A stretch of DNA of 10,377 nucleotides from Euperipatoides rowelli (Eukaryota; Onychophora; Udeonychophora; Euonychophora; Peripatopsidae), in assembly GCA_003024985.2 (NCBI GenBank), contig PXIH01S0043783.1; one strand, written 5' to 3'. How positions within the stretch are numbered: the first letter of the stretch is position 1; each line of letters starts with the position of its first letter. Shown here piece after piece: positions 1 to 6,879 of the stretch. Below the pieces are notes generated by a model that worked only from the letters and a program-made list of their open reading frames with translations, was not told the origin of the DNA and made no database searches. Position numbers and translations under genes: made by a program.

Positions 1-984
1 AGCTTTTAATTAATTATTAGGCAGTTAACAAATAAGAATAGTAGAATTTAAAAAGATTTTGGACAATATTAGTCTCGGTCTTAAATATGACTACCACTAT
101 AACGCATGTTTCTGTTGTGGCTGTCCATTTTTATGCACGGAAAGCATTTTTATTTAAAAAAAAAAATAACATTCTTGTTAAATCCCCAAATTAATAAAAA
201 TAATTGTATAAAATTCTTAACCAATTAAGTTTATCTTGGTCCCGTTTTAATCGTAAAAAAATTAACTAGCGAATGTAATAAGTTGAATCTATGGGCCTAA
301 TTTAATTAAATTTATATTAATTTAATGTATTTAATCATGTTTAATTTTCAAGTACGCACAAGAGAGCGCTGCTTAGAAAATGGGTTAAAATAAAATTTAA
401 ACTTAAAACTTATAGTAATTATTTGAACAATAAAAAGTTAATATTTATATAAATAACATACTAAAAAATGCTAATAAATTATAATATAAATCCATGGATA
501 AATTTAAATAATATTAATGTTTCATAATTGATAAAATACAATATAAATGTTAGATGAAATATGAGTTTATTCATAAAATATTTTGTTTGCTTACACCCAA
601 AAAAAAAATTTTTTTTTAATTTCGTTTAGAAATAGAGAATAAATGGTTTACATGAATATCTAATGATTTTTTTGCATATAGCCTATGCAGGGATAATTAG
701 GCCTATGGTATAGGCTACCATATTTATCAAATTTTTGAATTTAAGGTGGCCTAATAAAAATATAAAACGTAAGAATAAACTTATACATTTTTAAAATCAA
801 GATTTAATGCAGATTTTAAAAATACAAACAAAAAAATGTGTGTCAAACAGAAAAGCCACTATAAGGATTAATATAAGAAATTCGGGATTTATTTATTTAT
901 TGGAGACGTTTCAAAAAATATTAATTAAAAAAAATCTGTTGTATTTTTNTGTAATTTGGATTTTTGAATTAATTTAGTCTTCAG
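1..984. other. AT-rich non-coding DNA
   Basis: No open reading frame of note, RNA gene or recognisable repeat family is visible. The stretch is very AT-rich with many short A and T runs, and contains one ambiguous base at 949. At 679-717 a small imperfect foldback occurs: TAGCCTAT (679-686) is the exact complement of ATAGGCTA (710-717), with GGCCTATG between them. Confidence 0.7.
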
Positions 985-1220
985 GAGGAAAGTTTAAAGT
1001 TGAAGAATTTACCTGAATACATTGAGGAACTAGCTGCTCATAATATCAGGTTAGGAGTGTAATAAGTTAAAATTTGTACTCTTCAATCAAATCTTGTAAT
1101 TACAGGAATAAAAGAAGGGGTTTGCCTAGCTGTATAGTGGGTCAGAATGTGTTGCTATTGTATTCCAGTAGTTTTATGGGGGAAAACAGAAATATAAAGG
1201 CAAGATATAAGGAACCATAG
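985..1220 (+). pseudogene. possible two-exon gene relic, unknown product
   Basis: I do not recognise this product. Positions 985-1049 read as an open, charged stretch containing LPEYIEELAAHNIR. It is preceded by an acceptor-like TCTTCAG and followed by a donor-like GTTAGG. A possible 56-nt intron (1050-1105) ends in CTTGTAATTACAG, and splicing keeps the frame (phase 2) into 1106-1217, which includes LPSCIVGQNVLLLY. A TAG stop lies at 1218-1220. The same frame then stays open for 37 more codons to TAA at 1332-1334, so the TAG may be a nonsense mutation rather than the true end. A GTGAGT donor-like site also occurs at 1228-1233. No start codon, upstream exon or poly(A) signal is assigned. In such AT-rich sequence an open, spliceable frame of this size can arise by chance, so this is only a candidate exon pair or pseudogene. 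Confidence 0.25.
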
Positions 1221-1334
1221 AGGATAGGTGAGTTACCTGGGCTAGTGAATGCAAAGATAGTGAACATGCAAAATTGTAAAGATGAGAAAATTGTTCAGCT
1301 TGAAAAACTGAGGACGGTTTTATATCATATATAA

Positions 1335-1730
1335 TTATCAAAACTTTTTTTTTTTACTTTCAAAGAATCAATATATATTTGTTTTTAATTATCACAAGAG
1401 ATTTAAAATAATAAAAGATCACTAATTATAAAAAAATGAAAAATGTATTTAAAAATCTTTCTTTTTTTTAATTTCTATAGAACTTTTTTTTTAAATTAAA
1501 ACTCGTTAAATTTGTTTGTAATTCTTTTTAATGCTAGTTCAATTATCTATCATACAGCACTCAAAAGGTCACATATCAAAAGAAGAGATAAGACCATAAA
1601 TAACTGACATGAATAAGTTTCAAATAACATGAATGTTATAATTGCTCCACTCCAAAGTCGATCTATCGCCATTCATCTTTGATTTCAGAATTTGTTTCTC
1701 AAATTCAATATATATATATACACAGTATAT
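1335..1730. other. AT-rich non-coding DNA with short TA repeat
   Basis: No gene or known element is visible. A short (TA)n tract lies at about 1709-1720, followed by CACAGTATAT directly against the LTR that begins at 1731. The TA tract could have been an insertion target, but no target-site duplication is found at the other end of the element. Confidence 0.6.
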
Positions 1731-2254
1731 TGTAACGAATTGAATGTTATATATAATTATTGATATTGGTGGTCTTGTGAGATTATAAATATTATTTTCC
1801 TTATTGTTGTATAAAGAAATATATATAAAATCAGAGGGTGGCTGTTGTCAATCCAGAAGAAGTAAGAGGCACCTTCTAGTCATGGCCCTGACCGACTGTT
1901 GGAAGAGCCAGCTTCCATATGAGTCTGCTCTGTGCCGAGTTAATTGCCACAATTCAAATATTCGTCACAAGATTGAAAGAAGGAAAGAATTGTAACGAGC
2001 CGTTTCTGTTGAAAGGATAAATTAGTAAAACTAATATATTGTAGGTAAAGTGCTTTATTCTATGATTGTAAATAAAACATGTCTACAGCAATAGTATTGC
2101 CAATTAGTTAACTGACTAACTGGCATACTTGAAAATAATAAAGTTAAAAGGTTTGGAAACGTTATGAAACGGGTAAATACATAGGGAGATGACAGCGGCC
2201 AGTACGTTTGATCAGGTGGCTGACTGTCATCTCCGCAGGTAAGGACAAAATACA
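1731..2254 (-). repeat. 3' LTR (524 bp) of the minus-strand element
   Basis: Begins TGTAACG and ends AAAATACA on the plus strand, and matches 3427-3964 over its full length. On the minus strand an AATAAA at 2052-2057 could serve as the poly(A) signal. The short open frame that crosses it on the plus strand is not conserved in the other LTR copy and is not treated as a gene. Confidence 0.88.
2185..2234. repeat. perfect 11-bp inverted repeat in the LTR U3 end
   Basis: GGAGATGACAG (2185-2195) is the exact reverse complement of CTGTCATCTCC (2224-2234), and GGCCA/TGGCT extends the stem inward. It lies about 20 bp inside the LTR start as read on the minus strand. The second LTR has the same layout, but its outer arm is altered (about 3897-3908), so that stem is imperfect. 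It could be a structured U3 or protein-binding element; the function is not known. Confidence 0.7.
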
Positions 2255-3130
2255 ATTAGAGAAAGCTTTTATACTAATATTCTAATTATATATTATAATT
2301 ATTTAATTTACATTGGTTTGCGCATTCCAATGTAAAGTATCACGCATTTACTTGGCTATCGTAAAAACGTCACAGATAAGGCAAGGCCTATGGACTGCGT
2401 GAACAAATATTACAAATAATAAATTATCAACATATATTACTTTAAACTAATAATATTACATAAATAATAGAAATATCTTGATACGGATTGTTATAGTACT
2501 CCCCCTTCGAGGGGAAAAAATTTTTTTGCTTTACATAAAATTTTCATTTTTTTTGTTTCTATATCTCAAAAAAAAATTACAAGGGAGTGGAAAATGAAAT
2601 ATAAAATATCAAATACAGCTGGAACTATGTCAAACTATTAATTGTAAATTCCACTGCCGCCAAACCCGAAGGCTACACATAGAGCTAACTTCAAAAATAC
2701 AGCGTGGAGTGAATTGAATAGCGATAGCTTCTAAAATACAAAAAGGAAAGTATGATGGTCACGTGCCAAAGACCATAAAAACTATCATATTCCATTAACA
2801 TGGATAAAGTTAATCTTTTTTTTTTTAAAAAAATATATAGCAAAAAAGTGAAAGTCCAGACAGCTTCTTACAACATACTTCCTTAACAGTGGACTTTAAC
2901 ACTGTATCACGCGGTGGGTGCCAACTTCAGTTGCTACGGTGAACTCCAAATCGTTGAGATGCATTCCAACAATAGCTCTAGGTGCACCACAATGCTGACT
3001 GATTGTAAAGTTCCAATAAAGGATTACATTATAAAGTTCTGCTTATTAAAAAAATGTTGATTGAAGGTTTCGCTGACTCCAAATGTTTCCTGGAAAGTTT
3101 TTACTGGTTGGTCAATACCGAACCTAAAAG

Positions 3131-3248
3131 TTTTTACTGATTAACACTAAACCTTTGTCGATAATTAAATTTTATTTTTAAATTTTTAATTTTTACTGAT
3201 TAACACTAAACCTTTGTCAATAATTAAATTTTATTTTTAAATTTTTAA
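3131..3248. repeat. tandem duplication, 2 x 59 bp
   Basis: Units 3131-3189 and 3190-3248 are identical except for G at 3160 against A at 3219. A weaker partial copy of the start of the unit (TTTTTACTGG) lies just upstream near 3100. The near identity shows that this duplication is much younger than the ~10% LTR divergence. Confidence 0.92.
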
Positions 3249-3400
3249 TTTCTCCGATTCAAAAAAAAATGGAGCGGACTGTTCAGAATTACATCCTTGG
3301 ACATCAGCTTTACTTCTTCAGTATATGGTATCCAAGATTATGGTACACTCACGGAAAAAAATATAAATTACGGATTCGTTCCTGTTTCTTGACAAATACT

Positions 3401-3425
3401 GCAGGTTCAAACCCAAACTGCGCCA
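3401..3425 (-). promoter_or_regulatory. primer-binding site, tRNA-Ser-like
   Basis: On the minus strand, one base after the LTR end, the sequence starts TGGCGCAGT and continues to GGTTTGAACCTGC. TGG pairs with the tRNA 3' CCA. From general knowledge, animal tRNA-Ser ends in GACTGCGCCA and has GCAGGTTCGAACCCTGC as its T arm, so the match is to a Ser primer with a few bases lost between the acceptor and T-arm segments. This site sets the orientation of the element. Confidence 0.75.
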
Positions 3426-3426
3426 C

Positions 3427-3964
3427 TGTAACAAATTGAATGTTATATATAATAATTATTGATGGTGGTGGTCTTGTGGGATTATAAATATTATTTTCCT
3501 TATTGTTGTATAAAGAAATATATATAAAATCGGAGGGCGGCTGTTGTCAATCCAGAGGAAGTAAGAGTCGCCTTATAGTCGTGGCCCTGATTGACTGTTG
3601 GAAAAGCCAGCTAACCAGCTTCCATACGAGTGCTGCCATGCCGAGTTAATTGCCACCATTCAAATATTCATCACAAGACTGAAAGAAGGAAAGAATTGTA
3701 ACGAACCGTTGTTTCTGTTGAAAGGATAAATTAGTAAAACTAATACACTGTAGGTAAATAAAGTGCTTTATTCTATGATTGTAAATAAAACGTGTACAGC
3801 AATAGTATTTTCGATTAGTTAAATGACTAACCAGCATATTTGAAAATAATAAAGTTAAAAGGTTTGGAAACGTTACGCAATGGGTAAATACATCGGGAGA
3901 ATGGCAGCGGCCAGTACGTTTGATCAGGTGGCTGACTGTCATCTCCCCAGGTAAGGACAATACA
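3427..3964 (-). repeat. 5' LTR (538 bp) of the minus-strand element
   Basis: Matches 1731-2254 end to end, with TGTAACA at its left and GACAATACA at its right on the plus strand. It differs by scattered substitutions and small duplications, for example an extra CCAGCTAA-type insertion near 3610 and an extra four bases near 3757. The 104-codon open frame on its minus strand is not open in the other copy and is not treated as a gene. Confidence 0.88.
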
Positions 3965-4433
3965 GCATGTGCACAATAGGGTTAATTTATTTAGGGTTAA
4001 TTTAATTACAAAATTACTATTACTTGACAGGTCACTTAAGATTGAGATCTTTCAATTCAAAATAAATCCTCAGAACCTATCACGAACAAAAAAAATGTAC
4101 ATATTTTTAATAATTTGTTAAAATATATTTAACTGACAAACTCAATTATAATTTAGTATATTTGAAATACATCAAACAATTTAATTGTTAAATAACATCC
4201 TACTTTTTCGTCACTTCATATATTCAATTGTGAACCTGTTGTAATGTTTATGTTTGGTCTATAGTATTCTATCGCTAATTTCTCAGCAATAAATCTCTTA
4301 GACTGATGTTTAATAAGCATGAATGTCATAAAATTATCCTCATTTGCATAATGTGTATTTGCTAAAATATGTATATGAGAAAAGAGAAAATTTCAAAAAT
4401 ATATCTATAACTATACAGTATATATATATATAT
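3965..4433. other. AT-rich spacer with a (TA)n microsatellite
   Basis: No gene, RNA or repeat family is recognised between the LTR end at 3964 and the vicinity of the copia element. A (TA)n run occupies about 4418-4432. Confidence 0.6.
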
Positions 4434-4940
4434 TGATAATAGGGTGGATTTCCCTAAATACTTAAGAGAGTTCCGCAACGTAAATTATAAACTTAATGTT
4501 TAATAAGAATCTAATTGTAACAATAATATATTTAATTGCTAAAGTCTCAAATGCAAATTGAAAATAACATTGAATAAGAATTAGATAAATGTACATACAG
4601 TATTCCGGTTTTCGTTCCATAAGAATCGTGGTCATCAATTTTAAGAGTTGTACATCATTCACTGATTATTCATGAATGTTTGAGTGCTCTTGCTCCTAGA
4701 GAAGTTTGATATTTCCTATCAATAATTACGCTTTGATTATATTTTATTAATCCGTATTCTCATTCCATTCTTTTCTCAGCTAAGGGTTTTTTAACCTAAG
4801 CCACTGGAAAAGAATCATCGTAACTGTTATATAATTCTTCTTGACAGAAGCCTTATTATGCATTCGCTATACAGCATGCATATTGGCACCTTGTTTAGAA
4901 TTGTTTGGTAATATCTTATACATGATATCAATTATATCAA
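4434..4940 (-). other. possible 3' LTR of the copia element
   Basis: The sequence directly downstream of the copia polypurine tract (minus strand, from about 4940 downward) should be the U3 of a 3' LTR and begins TTTGATATAATTG. No second copy can be recognised beyond the gag end, so neither the LTR nor its far boundary is demonstrated. The lower limit used here is where a TATTATCA precedes the TA repeat, and it is only a guess. Confidence 0.3.
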
Positions 4941-4941
4941 A

Positions 4942-4952
4942 TCCCCCTCTGC
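4942..4952 (-). promoter_or_regulatory. polypurine tract of the copia element
   Basis: GCAGAGGGGGA on the minus strand follows the RNase H stop codon by a few bases. This is the usual position of the plus-strand primer of copia elements, whose tracts are typically G-rich like this one. Confidence 0.7.
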
Positions 4953-4959
4953 ATCGATA

Positions 4960-5528
4960 TCATGGGCTTCCTTTCTCGCTTATCAGTCCCATGTTCCGGA
5001 TCATTCTTTGTAGTTTCTCTGTTGGTACCGCTTTGGTCAATATGTCTGCCTCTAGGTTGTCACCAGGTCTATGAGTAAGGATGATATTTTTCATCTCTAT
5101 CTCTTCTCTAATTTTGTAGCAATTACATTTGAAATGCTTGGTGCACTGTCTTGAGCAGGTGCTATTATATGCCCAGTCAATTGCCGATTTACTGTCAGTG
5201 TATATTGTCATTGAAGGTTTTGTGAGGCCTTTTATCCCCATTTTGGTTTCAAGTTCGTTATCCATTTCACTTCCCTCAGTGCTTCACATATCACATTGAT
5301 CTCCAATTCGCAAGTGGAGAGTGTGACGAGAGCTTGCTTTTTGGATTTCCAAGAGATTAGGGCTTGACCTAGCATTATGTTGTAACCAGATTGGGATCTC
5401 ACATCCTTAGTCGTACACCATGTTGCGTCACTGCTGGCTGTAATGACTCCATTGTCCATGTGGTAATAGAGGCTTTGTCGGATGTTCCATTCAGATACCT
5501 CAATACTCTTCGCTACATTTACGTGCAC
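4960..5528 (-). pseudogene. copia RNase H domain, frameshifted
   Basis: This is the end of the polyprotein; RNase H normally removes the RNA template strand during reverse transcription. Two overlapping frames cover it. The frame 5528-5232 gives the first part: LYYHMDNGVITASSDATW, then SQSGYNIMLGQALISWKSKK, then TLSTCELE. The frame 5265-4960 gives the second: TIYTDSKSAIDWA, then THRPGDNLEADILTKAVP. The presumed catalytic acids Asp (5427-5429), Glu (5307-5309) and Asp (5194-5196) are all retained, but they are divided by a frameshift around 5232-5265. The lower frame stops naturally beside the polypurine tract. It is a broken copy, although one of the better preserved parts of the element. Confidence 0.88.
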
Positions 5529-6170
5529 CTCCCTTGAGTCATTACTGTATTGTGATATATGTGAGTAATCCTATCATCTCTTGGCATTTGGTTTTGTCGG
5601 TCTTCATATACATCTAGGTTTTGGTTGTTATCCAACGGGTTTTTGCTAGGGTTACATTCCCACATCCCTTCTTTGTTTAGTAGTTTTTCAATGTGTTTTT
5701 GTTAGTGAATTTTATATCCATCTTCCGTTTTTATAATATTTATGCCAAAAATGTACCATTCCCTGATTCCTCTCTCATGAATTCTTCTTGCACTGCTTTC
5801 ATTACATCCTTTTCCAGATTTGCACTTGATCCCGTGACTATACAGTGATCGACAAAAACACCGAGTATTACAAAGTCTCCCCCTCTGTCAATGATGTACA
5901 CACTTGTGTCAAAACGATGTAAAGACACAAGTGTGTACATCGTTTTGAATCCTATTTTTGTCAGAGTATCATTTAGGCAAGGTTCTGCCTGATTTGGGTA
6001 GGCCTTATAGGCTTTTCTGTAGTTGGAAGATTTTTCCTTAATTTTTGTGGTCCCTTCTGGTTGTTGCATATATGTGGGTTATTTTAGTATCCCATGTAGG
6101 TATTCTGTCTTCACATTGTATCTGGTTATTTGTAGGTTCAGTCTTGCTGCTATTCCTATGATGTTTCCTT
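5529..6170 (-). pseudogene. copia reverse transcriptase, C-terminal two-thirds, inactive
   Basis: RT would copy element RNA into DNA. The fragment starts with AARLNLQ and YNVKTEYLHGILK, then an in-frame TAA (6079-6081) and MQQPEG. An open 109-codon frame (6069-5740) leads through GFVILG-like sequence to FVDH at 5845-5856. In copia RTs the first motif is normally DVKTA.L and the second YVDD. Here the first Asp is Asn (6115-6117) and the final Asp of the second motif is His, so both catalytic positions inspected are lost. Downstream, 5740-5529 continues in shifted frames with HIEKLLNKEGMWECNPSKNP and LLTYITIQ, the RT thumb/connection region, again with stops. The alanine-glycine-rich LYGLKQ-type motif is also degraded. 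An unusual duplicated hairpin (5893-5948) sits between IGFK and FDTSVYI. Confidence 0.9.
5893..5948. repeat. interlocking inverted repeats within the RT coding region
   Basis: GATGTACACACTTGTGTC (5893-5910) is the exact reverse complement of 5924-5941. TCAAAACGATGT (5909-5920) is the exact reverse complement of 5937-5948. The two stems interlock (A B A' B'). The arrangement leaves the coding frame open and adds residues between IGFK and FDTSVYI that the family would not be expected to have. Confidence 0.9.
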
Positions 6171-6238
6171 CTTGGTCTTTCTTCTTTGTGTATATTATAA
6201 GGATGCTGTGGATATTTTATTATATTTATTATTTGTAA

Positions 6239-6346
6239 GCATTAGTTCGTGCATCTGGAAAATTCCTAGTTTAGTTTATGATGTATTTACTTTAATTAGT
6301 AAATGCGTCATAAACAATTCTACATTTCTAGATGCGTGGTTAATGC
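6239..6346. repeat. 108-bp imperfect palindrome (foldback, MITE-like)
   Basis: The two halves are reverse complements along about 50 bp each. The inner core 6274-6315 is an 18-bp stem (GTTTATGA.../...TCATAAAC) with two G-T pairs around a 6-nt loop, and the outer arms pair GCATTA...GCATCT with GATGCG...TAATGC. Weaker complementarity may extend to about 6225 and 6360. It lies where copia RT sequence should be, so it is either a small inserted foldback element or a rearrangement. No target duplication is seen. Confidence 0.75.
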
Positions 6347-6408
6347 TAATGAGCTAATTATACAGTTAATATAATTTGCATGAGTGTATTTTCTTTGCCA
6401 TAAAGGCT

Positions 6409-6805
6409 TGCTTTTCAAATGTAATGTTGTCTTGTCTTAGGGAGTGGCCCTTGGAACCACTATCGGATGAGGACCAGCTCCATGCCACATGCCACTGACT
6501 TCTTCACCTAGGGGGTAGTTCTTGGAACCACAATGGATGAGTATCAGCCCCCTACGTTTAAACCTGCCATTGGGGTTTATTTTACTGTGCATTATATTTT
6601 ATCTAATTGTAAATAAAAGTTAAGAAGAAGTTTTTAATACCACAGTCAGTAGTCTTTCATATTATTTTCTTATGACAATTAAATGGATTACCTGTTTGGT
6701 GGCAGCAAACAGGATTTGTAATAACAAATAAACTATTGTTATTATTCATAAACATTCATCAATTACTAGAAACAAGTATAATTAGAAATTATTAATCATT
6801 ATAAT
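6409..6805 (+). repeat. LTR-like direct repeat, left copy (397 bp)
   Basis: Starts TGCTTTTCAAATG and ends ATTATAAT, so it lacks a canonical CA end. Inside, two related segments 71 bp apart (6438-6482 and 6509-6553) share the pattern TTGGAACCAC...GGATGAG...CAGC. A TAAACC...GGTTTA stem-loop follows near 6558-6579, then AATAAA near 6613, then a perfect 8-bp stem CCTGTTTG/CAAACAGG at 6691-6713. No coding capacity is seen. Confidence 0.85.
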
Positions 6806-6879
6806 TGGTGCATTGGCCAGGAATCGAACCCAGGTAGCCCGTGTGGCAGGCGAGCATTCTACCAGTGAACCACCAATGC
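6806..6879 (-). tRNA. full-length tRNA-Gly(GCC) sequence with encoded CCA (likely retro-derived)
   Basis: On the minus strand 6879-6809 is a 71-nt tRNA. The acceptor stem GCATTGG/CCAATGC is perfect, the D arm is GTTC/GAAT, and the anticodon GCC lies at 6847-6845 in loop CTGCCAC. The T loop is TTCGATT and the discriminator base is A. Compared with the usual metazoan tRNA-Gly(GCC), several positions differ: there is a C-A mismatch at the base of the anticodon loop and G-T pairs in the T stem. The decisive oddity is CCA at 6808-6806. Eukaryotic nuclear tRNA genes do not encode CCA; it is added after transcription, so this copy probably derives from a mature tRNA by reverse transcription. The A and B box regions look largely intact, so pol III transcription is conceivable, but nothing shows it. 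It is exactly bounded by the two LTR-like repeats. Confidence 0.85.

Larger units (their letters stand above)
2255..3426 (-). other. internal region of the non-autonomous LTR element
   Basis: This interior carries no recognisable gag-pol domain. Visible structure is a hairpin at 2307-2336 (10-bp arms TTTACATTGG/CCAATGTAAA, 10-nt loop), a C-rich tract at 2501-2508 that is a purine tract on the minus strand, a 59-bp tandem duplication at 3131-3248, and the primer-binding site at 3401-3425. A 38-codon open stretch on the minus strand (3012 down to 2899, containing RAIVGMHLNDLEF) has a plausible amino-acid composition, and a neighbouring 34-codon one lies just upstream in another frame. Both are too short to identify and may be remnants of a coding region. 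Confidence 0.6.
1731..3964 (-). mobile_element. non-autonomous LTR retrotransposon (LARD-like), minus strand
   Basis: Two long direct repeats (1731-2254 and 3427-3964) bound about 1.17 kb of sequence. On the minus strand each repeat starts TGTAT and ends TTACA, giving the TG...CA ends typical of LTRs. A primer-binding site starts one base inside the right-hand repeat, so the element reads from 3964 down to 1731. The interior has no gag or pol of usable length, so it would have depended on proteins supplied in trans. The family (gypsy, BEL or copia) cannot be assigned. The LTRs differ at roughly one position in ten by eye, with several small indels, which indicates an old insertion. The immediate flanks (GTATAT on the left, GCATGT on the right) do not form a target-site duplication, so a flank has changed or the ends come from recombined copies. 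No purine tract lies directly against the 3' LTR. Confidence 0.85.

Noticed and set aside
1725-3970. Target-site duplication of the first LTR element
   Set aside because: The 4-6 bases left of 1731 (TATAT) and right of 3964 (GCATG) do not match.
4462-4662. 66-codon minus-strand open frame near the possible copia LTR
   Set aside because: No family resemblance and composition typical of chance open frames in AT-rich DNA.
6438-6580. Hammerhead ribozyme (retrozyme) in the LTR, suggested by GGATGAG boxes and compact LTR structure
   Set aside because: The required CTGATGA and GAAA core elements with the three connecting stems are not present on either strand.
6696-6715. A second primer-binding site (TGGTGGCAGC...), tRNA-Leu-like
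   Set aside because: It is explained by a perfect stem-loop (CCTGTTTG/CAAACAGG, 6691-6713), it lies inside the repeated unit rather than at its end, and the match to tRNA-Leu stops after a few bases. The tRNA-Gly complement at the repeat end is far stronger.
6806-6879. Functional nuclear tRNA-Gly gene, or head of a tRNA-derived SINE
   Set aside because: The encoded CCA, the mismatch in the anticodon stem and the exact fit between direct repeats favour a retro-copy. No SINE body or poly(A)/simple-repeat tail follows the tRNA 3' end.
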